Source: Bacteroidales bacterium
Lineage (GTDB): Bacteria; Bacteroidota; Bacteroidia; Bacteroidales; UBA932
Length of the DNA: 64,000 nt
NCBI GenBank assembly: GCA_022653735.1
Contig: JALCSU010000005.1
Span: 20,774-84,773 of the forward strand
Reading direction: 5' to 3'
Both the position numbers and the translations under genes were made by a program. Positions within the stretch are counted from its first letter, which is position 1. The number at the start of each line of letters is the position of its first letter. This document shows positions 1 through 8,850 of this stretch, in pieces. Below the pieces are notes generated by a model. The model saw nothing but the letters and a program-made list of their open reading frames with translations, did not search any database and was not told where the DNA came from.

Positions 1-1189
1 CATTTCTAGCGTATGTGTATTGCTTGTAAATGGATTTGTCGCCAAGTTGCGTCCGGTCATTCTTGGAACGCTTATAATATTTACTGTCCCCGATATAATA
101 AGTCAATTCCGACTGTAAATCGGACTGCTCGATAAGCCCCTGTCCGATGAACATGTGATCAACAAGTTTCCCGTCCTTCTGTTCGGTAAGTTCCTTCGGT
201 AAATTCTGTTTATCATTACCCCCGATAAGGCTATCAATCATTACTTCAAAAATATGGTCAAAGTCTTTGGCGAGCAGAAAATCTTCAGACTGCCTGTTCA
301 TCGCAATCTTATATTCCCTGTCAAAGAAAGCGTAACACAAATCCCATATCCGCAGAGCCTTGTCAGAGAAATACTTGTACTTGATCTGCTTCAGACGTCT
401 ACATCCCAAGTTTCTCTTGATATATGTCTGTCTCAGTTTGTCGGGACTTATCAGATGATAATGGATATTGATTTCAAAAGAAAACCCGTGCGTTTCATGT
501 ATGTAGTTCAATATCGAGAAGTAGATGACAAGCAGTTCCTCGTCAAAGTTGACCATCTTCTTTCTGTTGACAGGCTCGACATAGATAGGTGTACCACTTT
601 GGATAAAGGCTTGAGATGAAGTGATAGTCTTGTTCCAGTTGATTCTGTTATAACCGGAATGCACATTCTTTGCGATAAATGTAAAGTAGTCTTGATTATC
701 CCTGTTAAAGTCACGGAGTGCAATTATCACATCAAGCAAAGTGTTGTGTTTCTGTTTTCGGCCTCTACTTTCTGTCTGATATTCTTTACTTTCAAGGATA
801 TTATCATTGTGCGTCTGCTTATACACGCTGATAGTCCTATAAATCCATATTGAAAGCGTGGAAAGAAATTCCTTGTATTCCTTGCAACCGTCTTCTGTAA
901 ACTTGGATTTTACTTTGTTCGATTCAAAGTCAATGATTTCCTGAGGTGATGCACCGAATATCGTATCATCTCCGTTTTCTTCATTCTGTTCTCCGGTCAA
1001 TACGACTTTCGGCAGAAAGAAAACCACGTCTTTGGCTGTTTTGCTATAACAATACCCCACATACCCAAAGGCGTAGCTGTCTTCCTTAACCGGAACGGAA
1101 ACTACATCCTTGAGTATATCTCTGACGGTCAGGCCATCCCTGACCGTGTTATCCAAGCTATACGGGTATCCTTCGATGAACAGCAGCAT
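1..1189 (-). CDS. LlaJI-family restriction endonuclease subunit (3' end off window)
   Basis: An open frame starts at the ATG at 1189, five bases after the stop of the ATPase gene, and runs without a stop off the left edge. About 396 residues are visible and the C-terminus is missing. The protein begins MLLFIEGYPYSLDN and contains YIGDSKYYK near residue 370, a D-x-K pair that fits a PD-(D/E)XK nuclease core. In the LlaJI system an McrB-like GTPase works with a second subunit that recognises and cuts DNA. Position next to an McrB-type ATPase and an m5C methyltransferase supports that role. An McrC-like protein is the main alternative, since both partner McrB-type ATPases; the YxGDSKYYK ending favours LlaJI. 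Family call from memory, not a search. Confidence 0.72.
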   Translation of the reverse strand, partial: MLLFIEGYPYSLDNTVRDGLTVRDILKDVVSVPVKEDSYAFGYVGYCYSKTAKDVVFFLPKVVLTGEQNEENGDDTIFGASPQEIIDFESNKVKSKFTEDGCKEYKEFLSTLSIWIYRTISVYKQTHNDNILESKEYQTESRGRKQKHNTLLDVIIALRDFNRDNQDYFTFIAKNVHSGYNRINWNKTITSSQAFIQSGTPIYVEPVNRKKMVNFDEELLVIYFSILNYIHETHGFSFEINIHYHLISPDKLRQTYIKRNLGCRRLKQIKYKYFSDKALRIWDLCYAFFDREYKIAMNRQSEDFLLAKDFDHIFEVMIDSLIGGNDKQNLPKELTEQKDGKLVDHMFIGQGLIEQSDLQSELTYYIGDSKYYKRSKNDRTQLGDKSIYKQYTYARN

Positions 1190-1194
1190 AAGAA

Positions 1195-2841
1195 TTACAT
1201 TGTTTGATTGTCTGTTTTATTATCTTCTCCTGTTTTTGCATTAGTCCTATCTTCACCCGGTTTCTTAAGAAGATAATTTATCATTCCGAGCAATTTATCA
1301 TTTCCGGCTTCATCATATAAATCCGAGAATTTAATTTCGTCAATTTCACTCGTTCGGAAAATATCGCCTTCCCCGTCCTTGCACACGTCATTCCACAAAT
1401 AGAACAGAATTTTATTCCGCAGCAAATCCGCAGTTATCACGCCATTTGCAGGGTTGACAAAATAGTCTCCAAGCATCTTGTCCTCAGAATGAGTGGCGTC
1501 AAATATTCTCCTGTTAACCTCTTTCTGGAATGCAACCCATGAATACTTATTCTGCTCATCGATTTCTATTTTCCATCCGGTATTCTTATATTTGATAGGC
1601 TCATATTCCCAATCCCAACGACGCTTGAATGCACTGTCAATCGGGAACAGGGATTGATCGGAAGTATTCATTGTGGCGTAGATATAAAGATTTGGTGGCA
1701 AGCATAGTTCACCATCCTTTATACCTGGCTTACCTTCGCCTAGTTTTTCTTCCAAAAATGTCCTCAAATCCGCATCTGCCTTAATAGTGTATTCAGATTT
1801 CCCATTCGCGTCTCTATCAAGAAGCTGGAATAAATCTCCAAATATCTGTGCACAATTACCTCTATTGATTTCTTCTATTATCAGATATACGTTGTCATCC
1901 GTCTGATAGGCACGTATATATGCATTTAAGAAAGTCTGCGGAACAAATGAATAAATTATACGGGATTCTTCCGAACCGGCAAGATATTCCTCTCCGACAG
2001 CGATTCCTTTATCAAACTCAACTGTATAATTATCAGACATACCACAGGCTTGAAGTATGTCTTTTTTATCTACAAGATTTAATAGCTTTAATGAACGCCA
2101 ATATTTAGCACCAAACTTCTGAGGAGAATAAGTGACACCACCATTTTTCATCTCAGTCAATTTACTGATGAGCTCCTCTTTAGTATAGATTTTATCCATG
2201 AGCTTTCTCATTGTCGGCTTATATGCCCCGACAAAGGTGGAATAATCACTATCCGGATGGAATGTGGTCCTAAACACATTGTCTTTGGGAACATTATTTG
2301 AATCTAAAATTCCTTTAATCTTATAGGACTTTCCTGTTCCCGGCGCTCCATAGTAGATTCGCTGACGACTATCAACATTCGACATGTTGACTTGTTTCAT
2401 AATAGGCCTAAAACTATCAGCGACATCTTCCAACTTAGATATTGTAGTTTCTATCGCTGCTTTATCAAGACAAATATTTATATCAGGGTCATTATTATCC
2501 AACGTCGGCTGGTTTGCCCACATAATAATTTTACTTAATGTCGAAAATAAAGGTTTGGTTTGAACCGTAGAATTCGCATTTGCAACTGGATCAGTAAAAT
2601 ATTCAGAACCATTATTCCTCCAAGGTGTTTCTTCATATTCAGTTATATGTATAAAACTTTCAAGATGATTTAATATATCTTTTAAAGTTTGCAGAATACT
2701 GTCCAAGCCTATCTGGAAAAACTTGATACCCCCTCGTCTGCCAGAATTGCTAAAAGTAATAAAACCGCCTCTATTACTCAATGCCGCCTTAAAGTCGCTG
2801 TTAATAGATGCATCATTCAAAAATGAGAACAAATCCTTCAT
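1195..2841 (-). CDS. McrB-like AAA+ ATPase/GTPase of a restriction system
   Basis: 548 residues. The C-terminal two thirds is an McrB-type AAA+ module: Walker A GAPGTGKS near residue 165, the Walker B/McrB signature IIEEINRGN near 325, then MNTSDQSLFPIDSAFKRRWDW near 395-415, which holds the sensor and arginine-finger region. The N-terminal 150 residues show no motif I recognise and probably carry target recognition or partner contacts. Proteins of this class form NTP-driven rings that translocate DNA and activate a partner nuclease, here the gene starting six bases beyond its stop. It starts five bases after the methyltransferase gene, so the set is one transcript: xre, methyltransferase, ATPase, endonuclease. 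Confidence 0.9.
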   Translation of the reverse strand: MKDLFSFLNDASINSDFKAALSNRGGFITFSNSGRRGGIKFFQIGLDSILQTLKDILNHLESFIHITEYEETPWRNNGSEYFTDPVANANSTVQTKPLFSTLSKIIMWANQPTLDNNDPDINICLDKAAIETTISKLEDVADSFRPIMKQVNMSNVDSRQRIYYGAPGTGKSYKIKGILDSNNVPKDNVFRTTFHPDSDYSTFVGAYKPTMRKLMDKIYTKEELISKLTEMKNGGVTYSPQKFGAKYWRSLKLLNLVDKKDILQACGMSDNYTVEFDKGIAVGEEYLAGSEESRIIYSFVPQTFLNAYIRAYQTDDNVYLIIEEINRGNCAQIFGDLFQLLDRDANGKSEYTIKADADLRTFLEEKLGEGKPGIKDGELCLPPNLYIYATMNTSDQSLFPIDSAFKRRWDWEYEPIKYKNTGWKIEIDEQNKYSWVAFQKEVNRRIFDATHSEDKMLGDYFVNPANGVITADLLRNKILFYLWNDVCKDGEGDIFRTSEIDEIKFSDLYDEAGNDKLLGMINYLLKKPGEDRTNAKTGEDNKTDNQTM

Positions 2842-2845
2842 AATT

Positions 2846-3961
2846 TTATTTCATCAGTTGTTTTACAATTTCTTGCGCTATTCTCTTTATTACAGGAACA
2901 GCAACACTGTTTCCGAATTGACGATATGCTTCCTTGTTTGAAACAACTATTTTAAATTCTACATTAGAACTATTGTTGTTATCATTATTTGCACATTCTT
3001 CATGTTCCCATCCATTGCCGATAATCCTGTAACCTTGCAGTCGTCCCGCTTCGACAGGGGTCAGAATTCTAGGATTAAGCCCCTTTTCTGATTGATCGAT
3101 CAGTATTTCGCTGCCATCTTTCCAATATCTTGCAGAAATAGTGCTTGTATAAATACTATTTGCATTAAACAATGAATATCCAAACCCTTTCCCGTTTTGT
3201 TTGTTCCGTTCTTTCCTTTTTTGATGACCTTCCCACATTTTGTCGCTTATAGTATACTGAGCATCAATCTTATCCAGCGGTTCAAACACATCTGAGACTT
3301 TAGTAGGAAGTGTCCCTTCTTTCAATTTTTCCTTTTCATATATTGTAGATCCATCAGGAGAGATTCCATATGGGAAGCGGAAATTTTCAACATCTATCAA
3401 TTCCTTATACCATGCTATTATAAACAGTCGTTCTCTATTTTGAGGAACGCCAAAATATTTTGCGTTTAATACCTCATAAGAATAACCGTACCCCAATTCT
3501 TCAAGCGTTGCTAAAATTACTTTCAAGGTATTTCCTTTATCATGATTCTTCAATCCACGCACATTTTCTAAGAATAGTACTTTTGGCGGATACCCTGCGT
3601 TAATTTTCTCTTTAACAATATTAACTATGCTAAAGAATAAAGTCCCCCTAGTATCCTCAAAACCCCTTTTCAAACCTGCGACTGAAAATGGCTGACACGG
3701 GAAACCACCACAACAAATATCAAAATTTGGAATTTTACTTGGAATAGCATCGTTTATATCTTCATTAAAAAAAAGATATTTGCCTTCCTTATCTTTCTTG
3801 AATAATTTCGGTTCGAGTTCCTTATAGTTTGCCTCATATGACAAACGGGCATTCTTGTCCCATTCACTGGCAAAAACACATCTCGCACCGACAGAATGCA
3901 TTGCCATATGGAATCCTCCAATACCTGCAAACAAATCTATAAATGTATATTTCTTCCTCAT
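2846..3961 (-). CDS. DNA (cytosine-5-)-methyltransferase of the R-M module
   Basis: 371 residues, normal for a C5 methyltransferase. Conserved motifs appear in order: motif I FAGIGGF (SAM binding) at the N-terminus, motif IV GGFPCQPFSVAG with the catalytic Cys near residue 90, motif VI ENVRGL, motif VIII QNRERLFI, a variable target-recognition region, and motif IX/X ending YRQFGNSVAVPVI. It should protect host DNA from the adjacent LlaJI-like nuclease by methylating the inner carbon-5 of a cytosine in the target. It lies two bases after the xre gene. LlaJI itself has two m5C methyltransferases because its target is asymmetric; only one is visible here, so a second may lie beyond the left edge or the target may be symmetric. 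Confidence 0.93.
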   Translation of the reverse strand: MRKKYTFIDLFAGIGGFHMAMHSVGARCVFASEWDKNARLSYEANYKELEPKLFKKDKEGKYLFFNEDINDAIPSKIPNFDICCGGFPCQPFSVAGLKRGFEDTRGTLFFSIVNIVKEKINAGYPPKVLFLENVRGLKNHDKGNTLKVILATLEELGYGYSYEVLNAKYFGVPQNRERLFIIAWYKELIDVENFRFPYGISPDGSTIYEKEKLKEGTLPTKVSDVFEPLDKIDAQYTISDKMWEGHQKRKERNKQNGKGFGYSLFNANSIYTSTISARYWKDGSEILIDQSEKGLNPRILTPVEAGRLQGYRIIGNGWEHEECANNDNNNSSNVEFKIVVSNKEAYRQFGNSVAVPVIKRIAQEIVKQLMK

Positions 3962-3963
3962 TA

Positions 3964-4188
3964 TTATTCTATATCATAATTAAAATCAGCCTCAATGAGG
4001 TCTTTAATATCCACTTTGAGCAGTTGGGCGATTTCGACAAACTGAGCCATAGATGGCTGCACCTTATTGGTCTTCCATCGTGAGACAGTCATATCTGTAA
4101 CCCCCATCTGTTCTGCCAGCCAACGATTGGTTATTTCTTTTTCAGCTAAAATTACACGCAATCGGTTTGAGCATTCTATTTTTGCCAT
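3964..4188 (-). CDS. Xre-family HTH regulator heading the R-M operon
   Basis: 74 residues, almost entirely one Cro/C1-type helix-turn-helix: NRWLAEQMGVTDMTVSRWKTN near residues 21-41 is the DNA-reading part. Size and position resemble controller (C) proteins of restriction-modification systems, which delay nuclease expression until methylation is established. It is first in the operon, two bases from the methyltransferase. Upstream lie a consensus promoter and a perfect 18-bp palindrome that is a good candidate operator. That it controls this operon is inference from position. Confidence 0.85.
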   Translation of the reverse strand: MAKIECSNRLRVILAEKEITNRWLAEQMGVTDMTVSRWKTNKVQPSMAQFVEIAQLLKVDIKDLIEADFNYDIE

Positions 4189-4216
4189 ATTGCTTCATAT
4201 TACATGATTAACAGCA

Positions 4217-4269
4217 CAAAGTTAAACATAAAAAGATAATCATCAAAACATACTGATATAAATATCAGT
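4217..4269 (-). promoter_or_regulatory. Promoter and palindromic operator of the xre/R-M operon
   Basis: On the minus strand the -33 box TTTG (4247-4244) is followed after exactly 19 bases by TAACTTTG (4224-4217), a perfect Bacteroidetes sigma-ABfr-type promoter. Directly upstream of the -33 box, 4252-4269 is a perfect palindrome ACTGATAT-AA-ATATCAGT. Its position just upstream of the promoter fits activation or auto-control by the Xre protein encoded about 30 bases downstream. Confidence 0.75.
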
Positions 4270-4303
4270 TTATGAAATGCAATAAAAGATTATTAGCACT
4301 GTT

Positions 4304-5857
4304 TTATCTATTTCGTCCATGTGATTTACTACTTCTCATTACTACTATTATAGCTGCTTTCAAACACCTCCTCCGATAAGCTTCTTCCTCTTCGTCCGGC
4401 CTGCGGCCGTCCCAGCGAAGGTCGGTATCAGAGTTGCCGCCACCTCCGCCACCGGAAGGAATTACAGTAGGTGTTCCTCCGACAAGAGCATCGGCAATGG
4501 CGAATATCTTTGAGCGGAGAGAAGGGTTGGCAAGTTGGTCAAGCATTGTTTCCAATGTTGATTTCAAGCCATCATTATTCTCAATAAGCGTTTTAACATC
4601 TTTTCTTAACTGATATAATTCTCCGTAATCCGCCAATACATTGCGTTGGGCGGCTTCGACCTGCCTGGCTGCATCATTCCTATACAGGGATTCTATCTTG
4701 CGGACAATTTCGGTAAACTGCTTGGCGATAAACCTGTTCTGACGCTCTACCCATTTATCTGTACCGAACAAGGGCACTTTCTCTGTAATTTGCGGTGGAG
4801 TGAAATCGACCTTGTAGTTACGGAATGGCTGGACAACAGAACGGACTTTCTCTGCATCCTTTGTCAGTTGCTCCAATTCCAGCTCCTTTACCTGAAGCTT
4901 ACTAACTTTGTCGTCCAATTTAGTCTGATACTCTGCAATGAGTTTCTGTATATCCGTTTTCTGCGCCTCATATTTGTCAAGAGTTATCTTGCCGGAAGCG
5001 AGTGCTTCATCAATTTCTTTAAGCCGATTCCTACCGGCAAGCATTTCCCGTTCAAGTTTCCATATCATAGTCTGGAGTCCTTTGACCGCTTTCTCTGCCT
5101 GTTTCGCCTCTTTAGTTAATTTTCGGATATATTCACGCTTGTGAAGGTGTTGAACATTGCGACCGTCAATACTGTCACCTCGTTCAAGTCCGTATTTGCT
5201 GCCGACCTCTTCATGGAGCGAAGTGTGCATCTCTCTAAGAATCCGTCCGTATTCATAACAGTCTTTCCCAAATTTCGCCGACCACATCACGCATTCCCGA
5301 CCGCTTTTAAACCGGATACCCACTGGAACAATCAAGGCATGAATATGCGGACTGCTCTCATCGAGGTGCACCTGGAAGCCGATGATGTTCTCCTGGCCAT
5401 ATCTACGAACGCACCATTCATAAATATCTTTTGCCCAATGCTCTATTTCCTCGCATCTGTGCAAATGGCTGTTGTCGGCATCTTTTTCCAGATTGACAGT
5501 CTGGTCACCGAATGCCATTTCAAGCGTCCGGTCATGGTTGCCACCGAAAATGAATTTTGCACAACAGTTCGGTTGAATCTTGCTGTCCGGTTTGAAAGGC
5601 TTCCAACCTAACTCTGCCAACCGTTCCTGCAACCGGACTTCGAGAGATTTCTTCTGATAGCCCAACGGATGAATCTTTCCGTCAGAGCCAATCTCGAAAT
5701 TCAGCTTCATTCTGGTCTTGTCATAGTGGTTGGTCGGATCCTGATTCTTCCTGTCAATCTTGTCTTCGTTCCAACGCCTTTCGTTTTCATTCGCCTCTGC
5801 CGTGCCGAATGACTTTCCGGCTTCGACATGCATGGCCTGTTTTATATCTGTACTCAT
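4304..5857 (-). CDS. MobV-family relaxase (Mob/Pre)
   Basis: 517 residues. The N-terminal half is a relaxase: motif HYDKTRMKLNFEI near residues 43-55 and the metal-binding motif HLDESSPHIHALIVPV near residues 165-180 (HxDExxPHxH), typical of Mob_Pre/MobV enzymes such as MobM of pMV158. It nicks oriT and stays covalently bound to the 5' end during transfer. Residues 230-340 are rich in heptads (KEAKQAEKAVKGL and onward), a likely coiled coil. A Gly-rich stretch (GGGGGG) lies near the C-terminus. The gene begins about 95 bases from the oriT palindrome. There is no coupling protein or mating-pore gene in view, so transfer would depend on a helper conjugative element. Confidence 0.9.
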   Translation of the reverse strand: MSTDIKQAMHVEAGKSFGTAEANENERRWNEDKIDRKNQDPTNHYDKTRMKLNFEIGSDGKIHPLGYQKKSLEVRLQERLAELGWKPFKPDSKIQPNCCAKFIFGGNHDRTLEMAFGDQTVNLEKDADNSHLHRCEEIEHWAKDIYEWCVRRYGQENIIGFQVHLDESSPHIHALIVPVGIRFKSGRECVMWSAKFGKDCYEYGRILREMHTSLHEEVGSKYGLERGDSIDGRNVQHLHKREYIRKLTKEAKQAEKAVKGLQTMIWKLEREMLAGRNRLKEIDEALASGKITLDKYEAQKTDIQKLIAEYQTKLDDKVSKLQVKELELEQLTKDAEKVRSVVQPFRNYKVDFTPPQITEKVPLFGTDKWVERQNRFIAKQFTEIVRKIESLYRNDAARQVEAAQRNVLADYGELYQLRKDVKTLIENNDGLKSTLETMLDQLANPSLRSKIFAIADALVGGTPTVIPSGGGGGGNSDTDLRWDGRRPDEEEEAYRRRCLKAAIIVVMRSSKSHGRNR

Positions 5858-5953
5858 ATAGGATATTCTTTTGATAGATGGTTAATGTTTGAGCTTGCTC
5901 CTATGCCAGTCTGCTCTGCCAGACAATGACCGGATTTTATTGCCGTCAGGCAA

Positions 5954-5979
5954 AAAGTCCTTATTGTGTTATGGACTTT
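5954..5979 (+). other. oriT nic site of the MobV type
   Basis: Perfect 7-bp inverted repeat AAAGTCC / GGACTTT around TTATTGTGTTAT. This matches the layout of the pMV158 origin, where an inverted repeat flanks TAGTGTG/TTA. The expected nick is between 5968 and 5969 (TTGTG/TTATG), which would send the Toprim side first and the relaxase gene last. Further hairpins lie just left: TTGCC-GTCA-GGCAA at about 5939-5952 and GTCTG-N6-CAGAC at about 5911-5926. It lies in the 150-base gap between the relaxase start and the Toprim gene stop, the usual place. Confidence 0.8.
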
Positions 5980-6007
5980 CTATAAATCCCCAGAACAAGT
6001 TCCTTTA

Positions 6008-7036
6008 CTATTCAATAAGTTCCAGTTCCAGTTCATCAATGAGTAATTGTAATGCTGGATTACGTTGTATCATCTGATGGAGTATCTGTCTCTTTGATGG
6101 TGAATACAGGAAGAAGTCTGCAATGTCCAATCCTTGGCTGCGTTGCTCTTCATCAGATGTACATTCCAAAACATTGGACACAACAACCCGTTTGCATATT
6201 CCAGACAACAAAGCAGACTTTTCTTTCCATTGTTCGGTTGCTCCTAAATCAGGGATGAGAGTAACCTCCCTGCCTCTGAGAACCTGCATGGCTTCACTAT
6301 TGAAACAACCGTTCTTTCCACCTGTTGCCAGCCATATATAATCGGGGATAAAATGGCTCATTACAACAGCGGTCTTTTCACTTTCCACCAGCATTACCGG
6401 AGACGATGAATTTTTCAGAAGATGTTCTCCAAACAGACATTGCTTCAAATGGAAATCCTGCAACTTCAACTCGGAATGTGCCCAGCTGACAAAAGCCTGA
6501 GGCTCTTTAACCCGATGGCCTGTCTCGGCATTATAGCACATTACCTTGCCGGTTCTTACCTGTCCATTTATATCTGTCTGCCAGAAAACCGTTGCGCCTC
6601 CCCATTTTGAAGATGTCCCTATGCGATACATTTCAAACAATCTGCTTGCCTCATTTTCGCCAAATACATGACAGAAATACTGATATAAGGGGTTGATTGA
6701 ATAATGTGACAGACTCCTTAACACATAAGCTGAAGGAATATACGAAGGGACGATACAAGACAGAGTTTTATCTGCCGTCTTATAAGGGGCAGAAAGAAGT
6801 GGCTTGCCGCTTCCCTCATCCATTTCCAACACATCAGGATTATCCTTGAAGTATTCCTTAGGTGTATAGTGGTAGCCACAACTGTTTTCATGATCACACT
6901 TGCCGACATTACCGGGAAAGCTAATGCTGCCTTGTTCATCAATATACCTGACAAAACACCGGCTTTTACCACAGTTCGGACAAGTAGTCTTGCTTCCAGG
7001 GCGGTATTTCTGTAAATGGAATCTGTATTCACTCAT
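6008..7036 (-). CDS. Zinc-ribbon/Toprim protein of a mobilizable element (primase-like)
   Basis: 342 residues. An N-terminal zinc ribbon has C-P-N-C-G-K-S near residue 19 and a second pair in KCDHENSCGYH near 47-56. A Toprim fold follows: the conserved acid in LVESEKT near residue 218, GGKNG near 240, and the DxxxT-type acidic loop LIPDLGATEQW near 262. Such zinc-ribbon plus Toprim proteins (often labelled DUF6371) are common in Bacteroides mobilizable elements beside a DUF3987 protein and are thought to prime replication of the excised circle. Its start overlaps the stop of the DUF3987 gene by eight bases, so the two are translated together. Confidence 0.8.
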   Translation of the reverse strand: MSEYRFHLQKYRPGSKTTCPNCGKSRCFVRYIDEQGSISFPGNVGKCDHENSCGYHYTPKEYFKDNPDVLEMDEGSGKPLLSAPYKTADKTLSCIVPSYIPSAYVLRSLSHYSINPLYQYFCHVFGENEASRLFEMYRIGTSSKWGGATVFWQTDINGQVRTGKVMCYNAETGHRVKEPQAFVSWAHSELKLQDFHLKQCLFGEHLLKNSSSPVMLVESEKTAVVMSHFIPDYIWLATGGKNGCFNSEAMQVLRGREVTLIPDLGATEQWKEKSALLSGICKRVVVSNVLECTSDEEQRSQGLDIADFFLYSPSKRQILHQMIQRNPALQLLIDELELELIE

Positions 7037-8528
7037 GATCCTCTGATTTTAGTGTGGTTGCACTCTGCACTTTTGCACTTTGAGAAGATTGCACGGTATC
7101 CTGACAAGATGAAAGTGCAATAGTGCAAGGTGCATCAGTATTTCCTGTCATAAGTTTGCGATAGACTCCATGCTGAAGCTTTTCTATAAGAGGGTGCTTA
7201 AGCCGGCATAATTGGTCAAGCACATAATAGACGGTACGTCGGGACATATCAACTTTTCTACCGGCAATAACAGCATCCCCGGAAGTGAACCGATCTTCCA
7301 ACAGAGAAAGCCACGCTTCCTTAGTTTCGCCGATACTGTTTATGACAATGGCTTCCTGGATTCTCCTGTATGTTTCCTCATAATAATCAATCATACGGAT
7401 TGCCGATTCTACGGAGTCCCGCTCAATATATTGCATATCTCCACTATCAGTAGCCCATTTCATTACCTGAAACAACAGGGCAAGACGTGCTACATGGCCG
7501 TTGAGTTTCATCTTCCGGCTTTCAACATCCGCATCATCCTCAATGGCGTTTACAGCATCGATAATTCCATTGTACCATTCATAAAAGTATTCTTCCGCAT
7601 CGTCAGACATTGTAAGGATACGGGGATTGACCGTTGTACCCTTGTCATCAAGGATACAGGGGATGCTTAAGATTCTGTTGATTATTGTCCTCCATTGATT
7701 CATGATGTCAGGACGGGTTGTATTCCGTTCTTCCCGTCTCCATCCGGATATCTTCCTGTTTTTGGGATAGACAAACAGAAAACGGTCAAGCAATCCGTTG
7801 GCAAGGAATTCTGCACGGAAGACTTCCTGCAGCATATTCGTCTGTACTGAACCGATGACATTTATACATGGATTCTTGATTAGAACAGGACGTGATTCTG
7901 ATTTGCGGATAATCTTTAACGGCTGTCCGCTATAAGCTGTCAGCAGATCTTCAATGAGGTTGTTCTTGCTGTTGTACCTTTTGACGGAATTGAACAAAGC
8001 CAGGATTTCATCGACGACCAATGTTATCCCACGCTGATTATGCTGATGAATATTCATCAGCGCCTCCGGGGTGGAATCATAAATGACCGTCGTTACAAAA
8101 TTCGGTTTCTTGAGCAGTTGTTCTTCCCCCTCACTTCCGTGCTTGCCTGCTGACATGGCTCTTTCATATTCGTCATATTCCTCGTTATATTTCTCATGCA
8201 GCCGGTCATCATACTCATTAATCGGCTTATAGATAAAACCGAGGGGAGGAGTCTTTCCAAGCCCGGGACGTCCGACCAGCATCATATAAAGGGATGGGCA
8301 AGTTTTCCACTCGCCCTTTATACGAATATGACAAGAGTTGCCTATTGCAGTAGCGACAGCAGAAAGAACAATAGACGCAGTATATTCCACATTGAAATTT
8401 TCGTATCTGGCAAGATTGAGGATAATCTCCTGTATCTTGTCCGGGAAGGCATCCAACGGAAGACCTGTTTCCGGAATGCCTTCCACTTCCGAACGAAGCA
8501 TGTTGGTCAAATGAATGGTGTCAAACAT
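7029..8528 (-). CDS. DUF3987 helicase-like ATPase of a mobilizable element
   Basis: Start set at the ATG at 8528 because AGGAAGGAGGTGG lies directly before it, an unusually strong Shine-Dalgarno for this phylum; an upstream ATG at 8579 in the same frame is inside the preceding gene. About 499 residues. A Walker A-like loop GRPGLGKTPPL lies near residue 98, and acidic residues in ITLVVDEILALF near 190 fit Walker B. DUF3987 proteins pair with Toprim proteins in Bacteroidetes mobile elements, probably as replication initiators or helicases. The C-terminal 100 residues look like a winged helix (SRRTVYYVLDQL). The start overlaps the preceding HTH gene by eight bases. Confidence 0.85.
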   Translation of the reverse strand: MFDTIHLTNMLRSEVEGIPETGLPLDAFPDKIQEIILNLARYENFNVEYTASIVLSAVATAIGNSCHIRIKGEWKTCPSLYMMLVGRPGLGKTPPLGFIYKPINEYDDRLHEKYNEEYDEYERAMSAGKHGSEGEEQLLKKPNFVTTVIYDSTPEALMNIHQHNQRGITLVVDEILALFNSVKRYNSKNNLIEDLLTAYSGQPLKIIRKSESRPVLIKNPCINVIGSVQTNMLQEVFRAEFLANGLLDRFLFVYPKNRKISGWRREERNTTRPDIMNQWRTIINRILSIPCILDDKGTTVNPRILTMSDDAEEYFYEWYNGIIDAVNAIEDDADVESRKMKLNGHVARLALLFQVMKWATDSGDMQYIERDSVESAIRMIDYYEETYRRIQEAIVINSIGETKEAWLSLLEDRFTSGDAVIAGRKVDMSRRTVYYVLDQLCRLKHPLIEKLQHGVYRKLMTGNTDAPCTIALSSCQDTVQSSQSAKVQSATTLKSEDHE

Positions 8529-8850
8529 AGCCACCTCCTTCCTGTCTTGGAAGTTCATCACCAATAGCGAAAGCTTCATAATGGAAACGACGCAGAAAGC
8601 GGTCTACGTCTTCCTGCGTGTACCAGTATTTATCACCTTCACGCGAGTAGCCGAGATAGCCGTTGTCTCGCAACTTTTTCAGATACTTTTCTTTGATGTT
8701 CAATTTCTCCATCAAAGACTTGTTGTCATATAGACGGTGTCCGCCTTCCTGTGCCGGAGGCGGCAGTTTCTCTTGTCTCTCCACTATGCTGAGAATCTTT
8801 TCAAGCAATTCCCGGTCGCATAGCTTCTCTACATTCGTTTCTTTAGCCAT
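8521..8850 (-). CDS. Excisionase-like helix-turn-helix protein
   Basis: 109 residues. Residues 42-90 (NKSLMEKLNIKEKYLKKLRDNGYL, then YWYTQEDVDRFLRR) form a MerR/excisionase-type winged HTH, the HTH_17 class found in nearly all Bacteroides mobilizable elements between the integrase and the mobilization genes. These proteins act as Xis factors or as regulators of the replication genes. It overlaps the DUF3987 gene by eight bases, which favours a regulatory or co-replication role. No motif separates the two. Confidence 0.8.
   Translation of the reverse strand: MAKETNVEKLCDRELLEKILSIVERQEKLPPPAQEGGHRLYDNKSLMEKLNIKEKYLKKLRDNGYLGYSREGDKYWYTQEDVDRFLRRFHYEAFAIGDELPRQEGGGYV

Noticed and set aside
254-853. 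Plus-strand frames opposite the left edge
   Set aside because: They are antisense to the LlaJI-like gene, whose minus-strand frame is open over the whole stretch and has recognisable motifs.
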